A stretch of 64,000 bases of DNA from Sodiomyces alkalinus F11. Lineage: Eukaryota; Ascomycota; Sordariomycetes; Glomerellales; Plectosphaerellaceae. The stretch covers positions 396,351 to 460,350 of the forward strand of contig NW_021167088.1 in NCBI RefSeq assembly GCF_003711515.1, in the 5' to 3' direction. How positions within the stretch are numbered: the stretch's first letter is position 1; every line of letters begins with the position of its first letter. Positions 11,143 to 22,970 of this stretch are shown here, piece after piece. Position numbers and translations under genes: made by a program. The notes under the pieces were generated by a model that saw only the letters and a list, made by a program, of their open reading frames with translations, ran no database searches and was not told the DNA's origin.

Positions 11143-13408
11143 ATGGCGACCCGGCGCGTCCTCGATGGCGTCGCCTCCTTGAGCAGCATGGTGCACAAGT
11201 TCCAGGGAGGCGATGATTTCGCCAGTACTCCATCCAGAGAACAGGCCAAAGCTAAAGCGGCCAAGAGAGAGGCCGCTTTCGACGCTCGTAAAGACGACGA
11301 TTCGTCGTCATCGGAAAGCAAAAGTGACAGTGAAGATGACGCGCCCGTTGATCCGGCCTTCTTCGACCGCCTTAACGGCAACTTGAAGCCTTCGACCCCC
11401 ACCATTGCCCGGCGCGCAGGCATCACCCCGTCCAAGCGCAACCCTCGCAGCAAGGATGACGAGGTCGCCGACAGTGACGCCGAACGCGACAAGAAGAAGA
11501 ACAATGATAGCAAGAAGGGGCCCGACAAGTTCGCCAAGTCCAATGAGCGTGTCACTGCATCTGATGACGAGACTTCTGAAGATTCTTCTTCCGACTCGAG
11601 CGATAGTGAAAGTGAAAGCGAATCGCCCACCAAGAAGGCAACGACTAAGGAAGCAGAGGAGTCGTCATCCTCGTCTAGCGAGTCGGAGAGCGGTTCCGAA
11701 AGCGATTCGGAGGGTGATTCGGAGAGCGAAACAGATAGTGAAGAGGACGCAGACTCGAAACGCATGGCCAAGTCTCTGATGAACGGCAAGAAATCTGCTG
11801 CTGCTCCTCCTGCTGCTCCTGTTGCTGCCAAACCATCGGCTTCGACCTCAACTTCGACCTCTGCTACTACCTCCACCTCCACCTCCGATAGCACTAGCGA
11901 TAGTGACGAAAGTGAGGAGGAGGCCCCGCCGGCATCACAGAAGAAGGTCGCCAGCACTTCCGCGAAGACGAAGACTCCACAAAGCAGCGGCAAGGAGCGC
12001 CGGAAGGACCAGGCCCCTGAATCTGACCACGAGGAGACCGACGAGGCACTTGCTGTGGTTGAGTCGCGCGATGAAACACGTCTTCGTGCCCCAGGTTTCG
12101 AGGGAAAAGACTTCGTACTCCGGGCCGTGCAAGGGGACGAGGATGGCAAGGATGTCACCGAATTCTTCAACCGTGCGAGAATGGAAGGCAAACAGCTCTG
12201 GTACTTCACCGCGCCAGCTTCGATTCCCATCAACGTCATCGAGAAGATCGAAATCCCCATGGACAAGGCGCGGAATGGAGACCCCGTCCTGGAGCACGAT
12301 GGCGCCTCTTACGGCGTCAATCTATCAGACAATGCGAACGCGACCTACCAGGTTCTCATTCCCAACAAAAAGGGCACGCGATACGAAGCTGGTATGAAAG
12401 TCCAAACCCCTCCTTTCTCCCAGAGACTAGAAGAACCTCGTTTTAACAATCCTCCTAGTATCCCACAACGTGGACCAGGTCATGCAATTCAAGCGCATCA
12501 TTCAGATCCCCGGCCCAGAGGATGCCACAGCCGCCCCGCTACCTTTGCCCCCGAGTCGAAAACCCCGCCCGCAGCCCAAAGGTCTCCAGGCTCGCTATCG
12601 CCCCATTGGTGTGCCTCCTGGCGAGTCCATGGGGACCCTAGGATCTGATTCTGATGCGGAGCAAGAGGATATCGAGATGGCTCAGGCCCCTCCCCTGCCT
12701 TCTCCGACCAAGGAATCGAAGAAGGACTCGGAGAAGAGCAAGAAGAGGCGACGTGATAATGGCGAGGCACCGGCATCTAACGGGGAGGTTGTGTCCACGC
12801 CCATTCGAAAGGACTCGGCAGCAGTCCCTAGCGCTTCGACCAAGAAACCCTCCAAGCGCAAGCTCGCAGACGACGAAGACGAAGAGGCTGTATCGGCTCA
12901 GCTGATCAAGGAAGGTCTTTCTGCCGAGAAGAAGCAAAAGAAGAGACAGAAGCGCGTGCGGGATGGCGAAGATGCGCCGCCTCCATCCGCCAGCAAGTCG
13001 ACGCCCGTTCTGCCTCCCACAGTGCCTTCCTCGATGAAGAAGAGCGCCGTCGTTCACACCACCGAGGGGAGCCCGACGCCCCAGGCGGAGGCGGCCCCGT
13101 CCACGAAATCGAAGAAGAGCAAGAGGGTCTCGTTCAGTGCCGATGCCACTCTCGCCACTACCGCCGACGCTCCCAAGGAAAGTCCCGTTCCCCTTCCCGT
13201 GAACGGACGCCAACAATCCGCGGTGCCTGTGCCTCAAATACCGCACGTCAAGCGCTCCTCTCCATTAGCGACCGAATCTACTCCAAAGCCATCGAAGAAG
13301 AAGAGGAGCAAGGAAGGCGGTGCCGCGCCGTCTTCTTCGCAGAGCTCGATCCCACCCGCGAAGCAGACGCCCATTTTGCCCCCCACAGTAAGACGAATGA
13401 AGAAATAG
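11143..13408 (+). CDS. RPA34: RNA polymerase I subunit, RPA34/RPA34.5 family
   Basis: Two exons are inferred, 11143-12391 and 12459-13408 (732 aa), with a 67 bp intron. The join gives YEAVSHNVDQVMQFKRIIQIP. The recognisable RPA34 domain spans about residues 315-470 and contains APGFEGKDFVLRAVQ and QLWYFTAPASIPI. A lysine-rich, disordered C terminus follows, with two near-identical motifs, PVLPPTV and PILPPTV; the second is close to the end. Rpa34 pairs with Rpa49 as the TFIIF-like module of RNA polymerase I in the nucleolus. This protein is much longer than the yeast subunit: about 310 residues of acidic, serine-rich sequence precede the domain. The first 50 residues are more ordered in composition and I do not recognise them. 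Gene identity is fairly sure, but the N-terminal extension could be lineage-specific. Confidence 0.82.
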
Positions 13409-15159
13409 AGCTACTCCACTCGCCGAGGGGAGAGTGCAAATCGGATGATCGATGTTGTGTGTGCATTTATTTTTATGTTGGCTTCTGCTTTGCTGTTAAC
13501 ACAATGGGACATGGCAATTCTCTGCAGAGTGGTATATGCACGCCTGCTTCCTTTGTGCTGATTTGCTCTGAGTTGCTTTCCCCCTCCCTGTGCCTTTTCT
13601 CTTCTTCTTTTTCGTTTTGTTTCTGCTCTCTGCAAAAATCGGGTTGGTGGGTTGGGACCAGGGCGTTTGGGATATGACATTGAGGGAGACACCGAATTTT
13701 CGCATCGCGTGCTGGACGAGACGAGATAGCTCCGGATGAGCTCTGCTTCTACAGTCGAGATAGCATGAGCTGGCGGAGAGGAGCAGGCGAAGCCAAACCC
13801 AGTGCTCTTCCGGTCAACAGGTTATAGGGCAGGACCAGAGGAGGGAATGCGTGTAGCTAACTAATGCAGAGAATCCTTGACTTGTAAAGTCTTGGAAAGT
13901 AATTGAGAAGGATCAAAGGCTATCCATACGGAGCAAACGCGAGTAGGGTGCATCTTCTGACAGGCGCCTCTAACCAGGCTCTAGTTCTAATTCTACCTCG
14001 TATATGTCTGAACTTCACGCGCGCGAGAGAGAAGAGAGAGAAAGAAGACGCGTTTAGCCTCGGAGGAGTATCTTCCTGGATTTCTCCTCACCTTCATCTA
14101 GTCCAAGATCATTCCATTTCCTAGGTCTCTGATTCCCTTCTCGGCGTTCCTCGCTATCTGACCTTCGAATCATTATACCTCAGATATTCGATCACTCCCT
14201 TGGTTCCTCGAGACTTCAGAATTCTGCGTCCAGTTTGGAGTTGTGAATACCAATGGCAATCTTCCGCTGGATAATGGGGACGGAGCCGACTCGGCAGTCG
14301 CCGGCTCCAATTTCATTTCCCTGGTCCCCCCGGCTGCCGACATTTATGCGCGAACTTCAACCATTTGCACAACTTGCGGGCTTAGACGAGAGCGACTTGA
14401 TTACTTCTTTTTGTCTTCCGCACTTCGATAACTCATTTGCTGTTCAGTAGCGACTGCCCTATTTTCAGCCCTTGGCGTTTATACCCGGCCTCCTCATTAC
14501 ATCCGCGTCCTGCTCTCCACGTAACAGGGCGCACGTTAAGGGACGTCTTCCATTCCCGCCACCCGCCCGGCACAACAGCGTGTGCTGCTGCGCTGGTTCC
14601 TCCGAGAAATGGCGCCGTCCCATATCATACATTACGTATATCGTCTAGGTGCGTCCCATCACCGATGTGTACCCCCCTAACCCCCCTAACCCCCCCAGGG
14701 GTGTGGTTATTCCCCATCTGTACAGCCCCGACACCAATTAGAGGGAGGGTTCCGTCGTACAAGGGGTTGGGATCGTGAGAGCAAAGCAGCTGTTTCCCAT
14801 TCATTCGTGTCCCCCTTCGCTGGAAATGCTTTCCGATTGACCGTTAACGAACCAAAACTGGCTAAAAAAAAAACCCCCCCACGATGACGCCGTTGCTGTG
14901 CAAAGAAAATGCCCAAGTCCAAGACGCGATATTGGCGAAAACCAGAAAACGCGACTTCGTTCAAAATTAGAGAAGAAAAAAATATGAGCGGAGAAACCAT
15001 GCGGGGTATCGAGGGCCAGACACCGGGAATTTTCGATGGGTGCGATCGCATGTCGGAAGAGGAGCAAGTCGCCCGAGAAAGGGGGAGTGAAGAACCCCCG
15101 TCTCGTGCAAAGATGGACAATTCAGCAGAACCACATTGGCAAAAACCTCTGGTCGTCCA
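13409..15159. other. Convergent intergenic region
   Basis: This lies between the 3' ends of the RPA34-like and AUR1 genes. It holds a pyrimidine-rich tract (about 13550-13630), a C-rich telomere-like short repeat (14671-14697) and an A/C homopolymer patch (about 14863-14880). No gene was recognised. Confidence 0.55.
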
Positions 15160-16681
15160 CTACCGGATCACGACCACTTCGCTCAAGTCGCCTTCTCGTG
15201 GTGGCACGCCACCTTCCCACACCTGGCCATGGGGCGTCATTTCGACCACCGAGAGAGCACCTTGCTGGTTCAGTTCGTCGAGAATAGCAGGGCTTATCAT
15301 TCCGCTACCGCTACCGCTGCCGCTGCCGCTCCCGCTGCTGCTCGAGGCTGTCCTGAAACTGGAGGAGCTGCCGATGGTCCATTCGTCGCTGTCGGCGGAT
15401 TGTTTCCGCTGCATCAGATCAAGCCCGTACCGGCCGCCCAGCTCTTCGTCCAGAACCGTCCTCTGCTTGCCGACCTCCACGTAATCGTACTCCCACCTGG
15501 TCGCCTTGTCCGGCTGCTGCTGCGGCAGGTAGCGAGCCTTGGAGACGTAGAAGAAGGCCGCGGACAGCAGGGCGCCCCCGACGAGATCGACCGCGTAGTG
15601 ATGGTTCAGGTACATGGTGGCCCACCAAACCCAGATGACATACGTGGCGAGGAAGGGCCGGAGCCTCGGGAAAAAGTACGACATGAAGAGGGCTTCCAGG
15701 ACCGCATCCGCCGAATGAAGCGAAGGGAAGGCGCCGAAGGGGACCGGTGCCGTGGTAAAGCTCGTCGTGTACATATCCACGCCTAGGATCTCGTCGATGC
15801 GTGCGAGGCCGGCAGGGGAGCCCTGCATGCCGTAGGCAGCCGGGGCGAGTCCGTGCTCGTTCTCGTACCAGGGCGGCGTGCAGGGGAAGACGAGCTGCAG
15901 CGTGACGCCCAGGGCATTCAGCCAACCGAACGCCTTGGCGAAAACGGGCAGAGACTTCGGCGCAGCGAAAAAGAAGATGACCAGCGAACAGATGGCGGGC
16001 GCGGCGAAGTGGCCCAGGCCGTAAGGGATCCAGGCTATTATGTCGAGGACGGGGTGGGTATGGGCGGAGAGGATGTTGGACAGGTTCGCGCCGTACAGGA
16101 CGTTCTCGAGCGCGGGAAGTACGCGGACCCAGATGTGCGGTCGATACTTGGCGTCAATGAAGCTGTGGACACGGTTGTGAGCTGATATGTCGAAGTGGAC
16201 ACAAAAGAAACTACAGCCCAGGAGAGAGGGCGAGGCTACAAACTCACCGACTGCAGAAGAAGTACAGGAGATATGTCCATATGGGCATGGACGGGAGAAA
16301 GAACTGGCTTGTCGCGGGCATCAAGAGGACCATGACGATGGCGAACACGACGAGAGTCTTGATCAGTGGCGCAGATGGGGTTATAGCAAGGGAGAAGAGC
16401 GTCAGAGCGGCGAGGGCAAAGTATTGAATGTCCATAAGGCGCCATTTGTGTTTCCTCAACTGGCGCAAGGTGGGAACAGGGTTGAAAGAGGTCTGAAGCG
16501 CGGTGACATCGTTGGCTCCTGGGGGAAAGTAGGGCGAAGAGCGCCTCTTCTGGTGACTCCTACTCCGGCCGGACCGGAATCGCCGGGGAATCGGGTTCAG
16601 CTTCGCAAAGTTGATGGTGCCAGGCGATAGCAGGGGAAGCTTCGGTGGCTTCATCTGCCAAAAGGAAGGGAGTTCCTGCAT
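15160..16681 (-). CDS. AUR1: Inositol phosphorylceramide synthase catalytic subunit
   Basis: Two exons, 16681-16248 and 16162-15160 (478 aa), with an 85 bp intron; the join gives FFCSRFIDAKYRPHIW. The enzyme transfers phosphoinositol from phosphatidylinositol to ceramide in the Golgi. It is a multi-span membrane protein of the PAP2-like superfamily. The catalytic signature residues are visible: His294 in PSLHSAD, and His333 and Asp337 in HHYAVD. Their spacing (39 and 4) equals that of yeast His255, His294 and Asp298. Conserved stretches ALENVLYGANLSNILS and FPCTPPWYENEHGL support the call. The C-terminal tail has a (Gly-Ser) run. The start was set at the first in-frame ATG, 16681; a second ATG at 16654 is also possible, and the frame upstream opens only at a non-ATG codon. 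The protein is the known target of aureobasidin A. Confidence 0.93.
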
Positions 16682-19600
16682 TGTCCGTGGTGGTGGGGGG
16701 ACCTGCTCCCGTCGATCCGAATCGGTCGTTGATGCGCGTTTGTAGGCGACGAAGGGAGGAGAGGTGAGGCGGCAGAGGGAGCCGCGCAATGGACAACAGC
16801 CAGCAGGTATGGCTCTTGAGAAGAGCGAGCCGTCGGATGGGGGGAGAAAAAGACGTGGGCTAGTTGGAAAGATGCAAGGTTAGTTTTGGCCATGGACCCT
16901 AGGATAGTATATCGACGCGAAACTAGAACAAAGGGTAGAAAGAGGTCTCATGAAAGAGTCAAAACAAAGAATAAAAGACTGCCCGTTCGACGGAATTCAA
17001 CGGTGCCGAGCACCGAAGCCGGCGGATCGGAAGCACTCACCAGCCAGACGCAAAAGAAAAGACGCGGGTAAGAGAGAAAAAAAAGAAATGGGAGGCCAAG
17101 CGTTGAGGTAATGTAAGGGTTAAGAAGAAAAATCCCAGCCGCCTTTTTCTTCCCGCCGATGCACGACGTTCCCTTCCGGCTGTGCCGTCACCGTTGGTTT
17201 ATTCTTGATAGGCCGATGAACGGGGTCAGTCGAGAGAGCGGCTAACAACGAGTAAGCGTGTGGGTAGCGGCAGTACAAAGTAGGTACTTCAGGATACTCG
17301 GCTCCCCACGGAGATGGGTAGGGTAAAAGTACCACCTACGGAAAACTGATCGCCCTTCTTTTTCTCGACGTCATGTGGCTCTATGAGGTACTTTTACGGC
17401 GGGTGAAGATAAAACCACCAACAGTCGCTGCAAAAATGTGGGAAGGGGGGGAACATAGCAGAAGGGGAAGAGAAAGAGGATAAAAGGAAAGGGATGGACG
17501 GCATGTTTGTAATAACACACCGTCCAACTCATTCAACGAGCCAAGAGTTATGGCGCCGAAGGGAGGAGAATTGGATGTAGGTACGAAGTGAGTCTCCGGG
17601 TTCAAATACGTTGTATCCCACCAGGGTCCATTGGTCACTTACTGCCTTGTACACATGCGCTTCCAGAGACATCCATGGACCCCGGCCAAAGAGTGCGGAA
17701 GGAGCGGAGGAACCGTTAGCTGCCAAGTGCCGAGAATCTAACCGCATATAGCGATGCCAAAGTCACCGACTCGCATTATCGACCACTTACCTCCTCCGAT
17801 GCTGTGCAGCTTACCTAAGGTAACCCTACTCCGCCAAAATGTACACTAGAGAGTACCTGTACCCTGATGTTAGTGTCACTTGTGGTTTTGTTCCAAGCAT
17901 CATGGCTCGCCTTGGCGGAGCGTTTTGTGTGCCCAACCCCTGATGATCGTCTGTCTTATTTGTCATATCTCGGTGATTATGTGACCCCGAGACTTCCGAG
18001 ACCCCAGGGACATCTTTTCCCTCCTTTCCTTTTTATCCTCTTCTCTTTTTTCCCCTTGCTGGGTTTTCAGCTCCACCTCCCAACGGAGCAACCCCCCCAA
18101 CTCACTTTGACCGTCCGATGAGGATGTTCCTCTTTTATTATACTCCCTACTTTACACCATTGCTCACCGACCGGCTCCTCCCATGTCATGCTTCGGGTAC
18201 GTTGTACGTCACGGCCAGCGAAGGTCGACCTAGTCATGCAGACTATGTACTTCGGCACTGCGCCTACCTTATGCTCGCCATCTCAGTGGCTGCTAAATCT
18301 TCAGTGGTCGGATTTGTTACTGTGAGCTGAATGGCCATTGGTTGTGGTCGCTGGGTGTCGGATTTAGCGGAGATCTCCTTGTGCGTTGTCCACGATGGAA
18401 CCGAGCCCGCAAAAGTGGCTGCCTGGGAAATCCGAGTCACGGAATCCCGAAAGTCACCACACAGAGTGACCGGCTTGTGTGTACGCCCGCTTCTACGAAG
18501 TATTTGTCATCCATCACAATACCCCCTGCTGATGCCGTCGGACATGCAAATGTGTGATGAATGACAGAGGTGGGAACATACCACCAACCAGCTCAGTGTT
18601 CTGTTCCTACAGGATTGTTCATCGTTTCTTGTATCTGCCCGTCCTACCTCAAGCGACACTTCGCTCTTGCTCGCGTGCCCCTCCTTCACATCCTAGCAAG
18701 TCTTGTTTTAATTTCCCCCACTCCGCGCCAAGAGAGCGTGAGTCCGATGGGCATCGGTTGGCTTTTTTCTCTTTCTTTCTGGCAAGCGCCAAGAGTCGAC
18801 CGGGGCCACCCGAGGGTACCCCCTGGTCGTGGCCTGAGCTCCATTCCCCTTTGCCTCTCTGCCCAATAGAGTCCCCTTCTCTCGGCTCGGCGCCGAGACA
18901 TCGGCGCCGTTGGCCCGGAAAGGGATATAGAAAAGAAAAGAAGAAAAAAAGAAAAAAAAGGAAGTAAAGAAAAAAAGAAATTGGAACAAGAAAAGGGAAA
19001 AATTGTTGCGCCCACACGCTTCATTTCGGTGAAACGCTGGGCATCGCCCCAAGCCCACTATCAAGCCCAACACTCTCGTTCGCATTCGGTTGCTTCGTAC
19101 TTCGTAATATGGATACTCCTGCTCGGTATAGCGATCTACACTGCCTATGCGAGATGTAGGGACTTATGCATGATCTCCAGGGACTTTCCTGATTCTCTGT
19201 TGACCAATCTGTTGGTACTTCGTAGGTAAGAGGGATGGAGAACCATGTGCGTGAACTCGATAGGTACCTACCTTACCTTACCTTACCTTACCTTACCTTA
19301 CCTTAGGTAGGTAGATTCATTTCACGGTACGTACTTCGTATGAAGTACCTTAACCAGCCATCCGGTATTAGGTACCTAGGTCGCGGTATCCTAAAGGCCG
19401 AAATTATTGTTGTTAGTGACGATCGCCATTTTAATCTCTTTCAGTACGGATAGACGACCTCTAACGATGATTATTAGGATGAGAATAGACCTACGTTGTA
19501 CGAAGTGGAGGAGGGAGAAAGATAAATAGACGTCAAGTACCTAATGACCATGCCGGTTCCAATTACAGTCTTGAAACCCGTTGATCCTCTTTTTATTCGG

Positions 19601-21132
19601 GCATTTGGCCACTGGACAGAGCACCTTACAAAGCGATACCCAAGCGATACGATGTAGGATCATCATGGAGGCTCACCCGCGTCTTCCCACCAGTTCCTCC
19701 TCTTCCTTGGCCCTCGCTCTTCTCAGGTCTCGCCAATATACTTTTCCGTTGTCTTCGGAGCTTTCACATTTGTTTGCGAGGGCATATCACCGATCAACTG
19801 CGGGACTTCGCGTGTTCTATCATTCGTCATCTCCCCTCGTTCCCACCTCGTCAGGTATCATCATTCACTATTTCTGGAGAGACTTCGGAAGAACGTCACA
19901 GAAGCCCTGGCCCCGTGAAAATGTGACCCAGGCCCAGCCTCCTCGTCTTGGTCTATCAGCATGAAGCTTTCCTGGCCCGTTTGTACCTTCCTAGCTGAGT
20001 ACTTGAATCAACTCAAATTCGACCTCGAGGCATGCTCCAGCCCGACGCAGTCACATATTTCAACTCAATATATACTTCGTAATGTTGCACCTGAGGGCGT
20101 TACTGTTGTAGCAGTGGTCCTTACCGTGACACTCGCATCATATGCCAGTCACCATTGTGGCGCTCCTCATATCCAATAAGAATCGTCCAGAGCGCTCGGA
20201 ATGACTTACGCCACTTGGTCATGGGATGGTCTGCTCGGTGGATGAGATCTCACCGCCAGTTTGATTCACACGAATATGTTAATGTCACCGCGTAACTAAC
20301 CTGGCAGCCTTCGTCCTTTCCCTCACCTCCTCGGGTCTCGTCTCAAGAGGGCAAGGTATACCAGCTTCGCGATATTCGGAGAGGCTTCTAGCACGGCTGA
20401 GTTGAAATTCACCGATAGTAAGCAGTTATCGCGACAGCTGGCTAACTCGTTTTATGGCTTGATGACTTGCGGAGTTTCGGACGAAAAGTGCAGGAGGTTA
20501 ACCATCAGGCGCCATGACGCGACCAAGTAAGAAACGGCTGGGCTGTTACTATGAACCCATTCGGAGGCGCAGCACGTTGCTCGGATATACAGACTATTTC
20601 CTTTGGGAATCTACTGGGGAGGTAAGGTAAGAGTTGAAGGAACAGCATAAACAGATAGAAGAAACTCTTGGCCTCGCTCGAGGGGCGGATCCGGTTGATT
20701 CGTTCGGAAATGTCAGATTATACAGGACTCTCTGCTCTAGGTCCGGGGTAAGCGACATGGTTTTGATCGTGATTTGGGGGAAAGGGGGAGAAGACTATGA
20801 TGACATAATTACATGCAGTACTATGCTGATGGCATTTCGTAGGTGCCGCGGGATAGCCAGTAACAAGGGTGAGCTTGGTAAGTAAAAGGCACAGGTGAAC
20901 TCGATACCCAACTTTGAGACAGCATCCGTACATCAACTGGACCTCGGAGACACAATGATTCGACGCCTCGTCCTCCGGAAGTCCCAATGATCCACCCAAT
21001 GGCACATCAATGAGGAGCGATAGAGCAATTTACATCGATCGGAACAGTTCTCCAGATGAAACACTTTATTAGAGCCACTTCTGAACTGGACTTTCGGGGC
21101 TCCCATCCCAGGTCTTGGCTATAATGTGGCAG
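16682..21132. other. Gene-poor 4.4 kb region upstream of AUR1
   Basis: No open frame here has recognisable protein sequence or a convincing exon chain. The part next to AUR1 (to about 17100) is pyrimidine-rich on the minus strand and is probably its leader and promoter. The rest holds purine/pyrimidine tracts (about 18920-18980), a (CCTTA)7 repeat (19271-19305) and palindromic words around it. Relics of lost genes or repeats, or non-coding transcripts, may be present, but I cannot show either. Confidence 0.5.
19271..19305. repeat. (CCTTA)7 pentanucleotide tandem repeat
   Basis: Seven perfect CCTTA units are flanked on the left by GGTACCTA and on the right by GGTAGGTAG. The unit is the same word that occurs singly (CCTTAGG, ACCTTACC) in many spacers of this window, so the array may have grown from one such word by slippage. 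Confidence 0.9.
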
Positions 21133-21831
21133 TCAGTCAGACGGTCCTCTTCGGCCCTGCTTCTTGGAGCTGTGGTTCTTTTTCTGCTGCAAGCGAGTCT
21201 TATGAAAAGTCCTTTCTCTACGATCGGCTGTCAGTAGCGATGATCTCTTGGAACCGATGCCCAGACAGGCCTACTTACAACTCAATATACTTCTGCTGCT
21301 TAGCTGGCGACGATTCGTTTGGTACTCTCTCCTGGTAGATCCTTTGTACCTCTTCAACCAGCTTACGGAAATTCTCATCCGTGTTGGCACTTCTCTGCCG
21401 ATGGGTCTGGTCTTGGATTGTTAAACAATCCGTCCTAGCCGTGTAATATTTGGATGCCCGGACGCCGGGGTGGAGCAGCTTCGGTAGGACAGCGATCAAG
21501 TCTTTGACGGGCCATGTGGTGATGGCCTTGGTTTCGGTCCTGCATTCATGAGCTATATGTCCCCAAATCGCCTGGCAAACGTAACATACTTGTTGACATG
21601 TTGGCCTCCCGGACCACTGGAGCGCGCGAAACTGGTCTGGCCCTTGGGCAACCGAGTTTCGTCGAACGCTTGATGCCAGGCTCTGGCCTCCCGGAGTTCA
21701 TCCGCGTCAAATGATGTATCGAAAGCTTGAAAACGAGCGGAGCGGATAAATGCCAGCGGCGGCTGCACTGCTGTACCTCCTAGTCGAAACAACGTCCATA
21801 GTGATGCTCGGGCCGTCAACCTGAGTGTCAT
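21133..21831 (-). CDS. Mitochondrial GGQ-domain peptidyl-tRNA hydrolase (ICT1/Pth4/Rso55-like)
   Basis: Three exons: 21831-21590, 21539-21279 and 21217-21133 (195 aa). The introns are 50 and 61 bp; the second has a CTGAC branch site. The class I release-factor signature SSGPGGQHVNK sits at about residues 72-82, with the GGQ triplet that enters the ribosomal peptidyl-transferase centre. The protein has an N-terminal basic, serine/threonine-rich presequence and a C terminus with KKNHSSKKQGRRGPSD, the basic tail typical of this codon-independent group. These proteins release peptides from stalled mitochondrial ribosomes. The short length and absence of a codon-recognition domain separate it from Mrf1-type release factors. 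The last exon is 85 bp and was placed by matching the expected basic tail. Confidence 0.88.
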
Positions 21832-22970
21832 GTCCGCAAGCCGATGCTCATGGCACTCGAGATGAGACAGACCGTGTACTATTCCGTAATGTCCGTTGGA
21901 ATGTTCCAGCCCTGGTTCTTCAAGACGTTAAACTCAAGTGGCTTCTGCATAGAGCTGTTAAATCATTAATTATGGGTCGAGATGGACATGCTGCTTAGAG
22001 CAAGCAATTCAAGAAGGGTTATCGGAAATGAGTTTTGGAACCCTCCGAATTACCAAATGGCTCAAAATGGGCATCGAATCTTCTTTCTTCCGTATTTGAA
22101 GATTGGACGCAGTCTCTGTCAATAATGGGCTATCAACCTCTTGAGTTGCGTATGGCACGCTGTAAACCCCAAGTAGGAAAGAAGTAAGAACACTGGGAGA
22201 TGAAGCTATGTATCCGTGGGTATCCGTAACTAATTACGGAGTACCTAGTTACCTGAAGTCGCCGGGAGAGGCTTAAAGTATAAATGGGTCTAACTCCATA
22301 TCTGGTTAGCGTAATCGCGTGGTTATCGTGCTTCGGAGTTCTCGACTTCCATTTTTTTTTTCTTTTAGGCCCGCCAGCGTCACCCCCCCTCGTTGAGCTC
22401 CTTCCTTCCCAGTACCGCGATTTTGTTATGCTGCTGGTCCTTCTTTCCCATCTCCATCTCCATCTCTTGCACACCCGCCTCAACACTTTCTGCAACTACA
22501 TGCAATCCGGAGCATTTCCAAAGACCTGACCACTTTCCACTCCGAGGGCTGATCTGATTCTGCTGGTACTCTGTCCATTTCAGCTGAGGCTACTCAAATT
22601 TGTGTGCAATAGCAGTCCTCAGATTGGCAACCAGGAAAGAATCATCTCACCACCCCTCTTGACCTGACCCCAGGCAAAGCAATTACAGACTGCACAGTCC
22701 ATTACCACCTTCATGACAATTTTTGCAGTGAGCCTGACGCCTGTTTACTTTGTCTAGGAGCATACTCCTGTGTTGCCTGTTCGGAATCCAATGAACCGTA
22801 TCGCAAACCCACTTGCGCGTCAACATTTGCAAATAGGTTTGCACTATCCTTCCACCATTTTCTTTTTCCCATCCAATATTTCCAGAATTTCGACAAGCCA
22901 ACAAACTGCCTGCAAGTGCTTTCCTTAAAACGGGTGTTCTTTGCCCGCACTTCAGTCATCCCAGCTCTTC
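21832..22970. promoter_or_regulatory. Divergent upstream region of the GGQ hydrolase and Nab3-like genes
   Basis: These 1.1 kb lie between two outward-facing starts. A perfect six-base inverted repeat, CCGTAA-CTAA-TTACGG, is at 22224-22239 and runs into the palindromic word GGAGTACC. A T-rich tract is near 22350-22366. I see no further gene. Confidence 0.5.

Noticed and set aside
11055..12266. 403-codon open frame antisense to the RPA34-like gene
   Set aside because: The long serine runs are the reverse reading of Asp/Glu/Ser codons in the acidic region of the sense gene.
14671..14697. C-rich repeat CCCCCCTAA, telomere-like
   Set aside because: There are only two to three copies and six Cs instead of three per unit. 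More likely it is a simple C-rich tract than an interstitial telomere.
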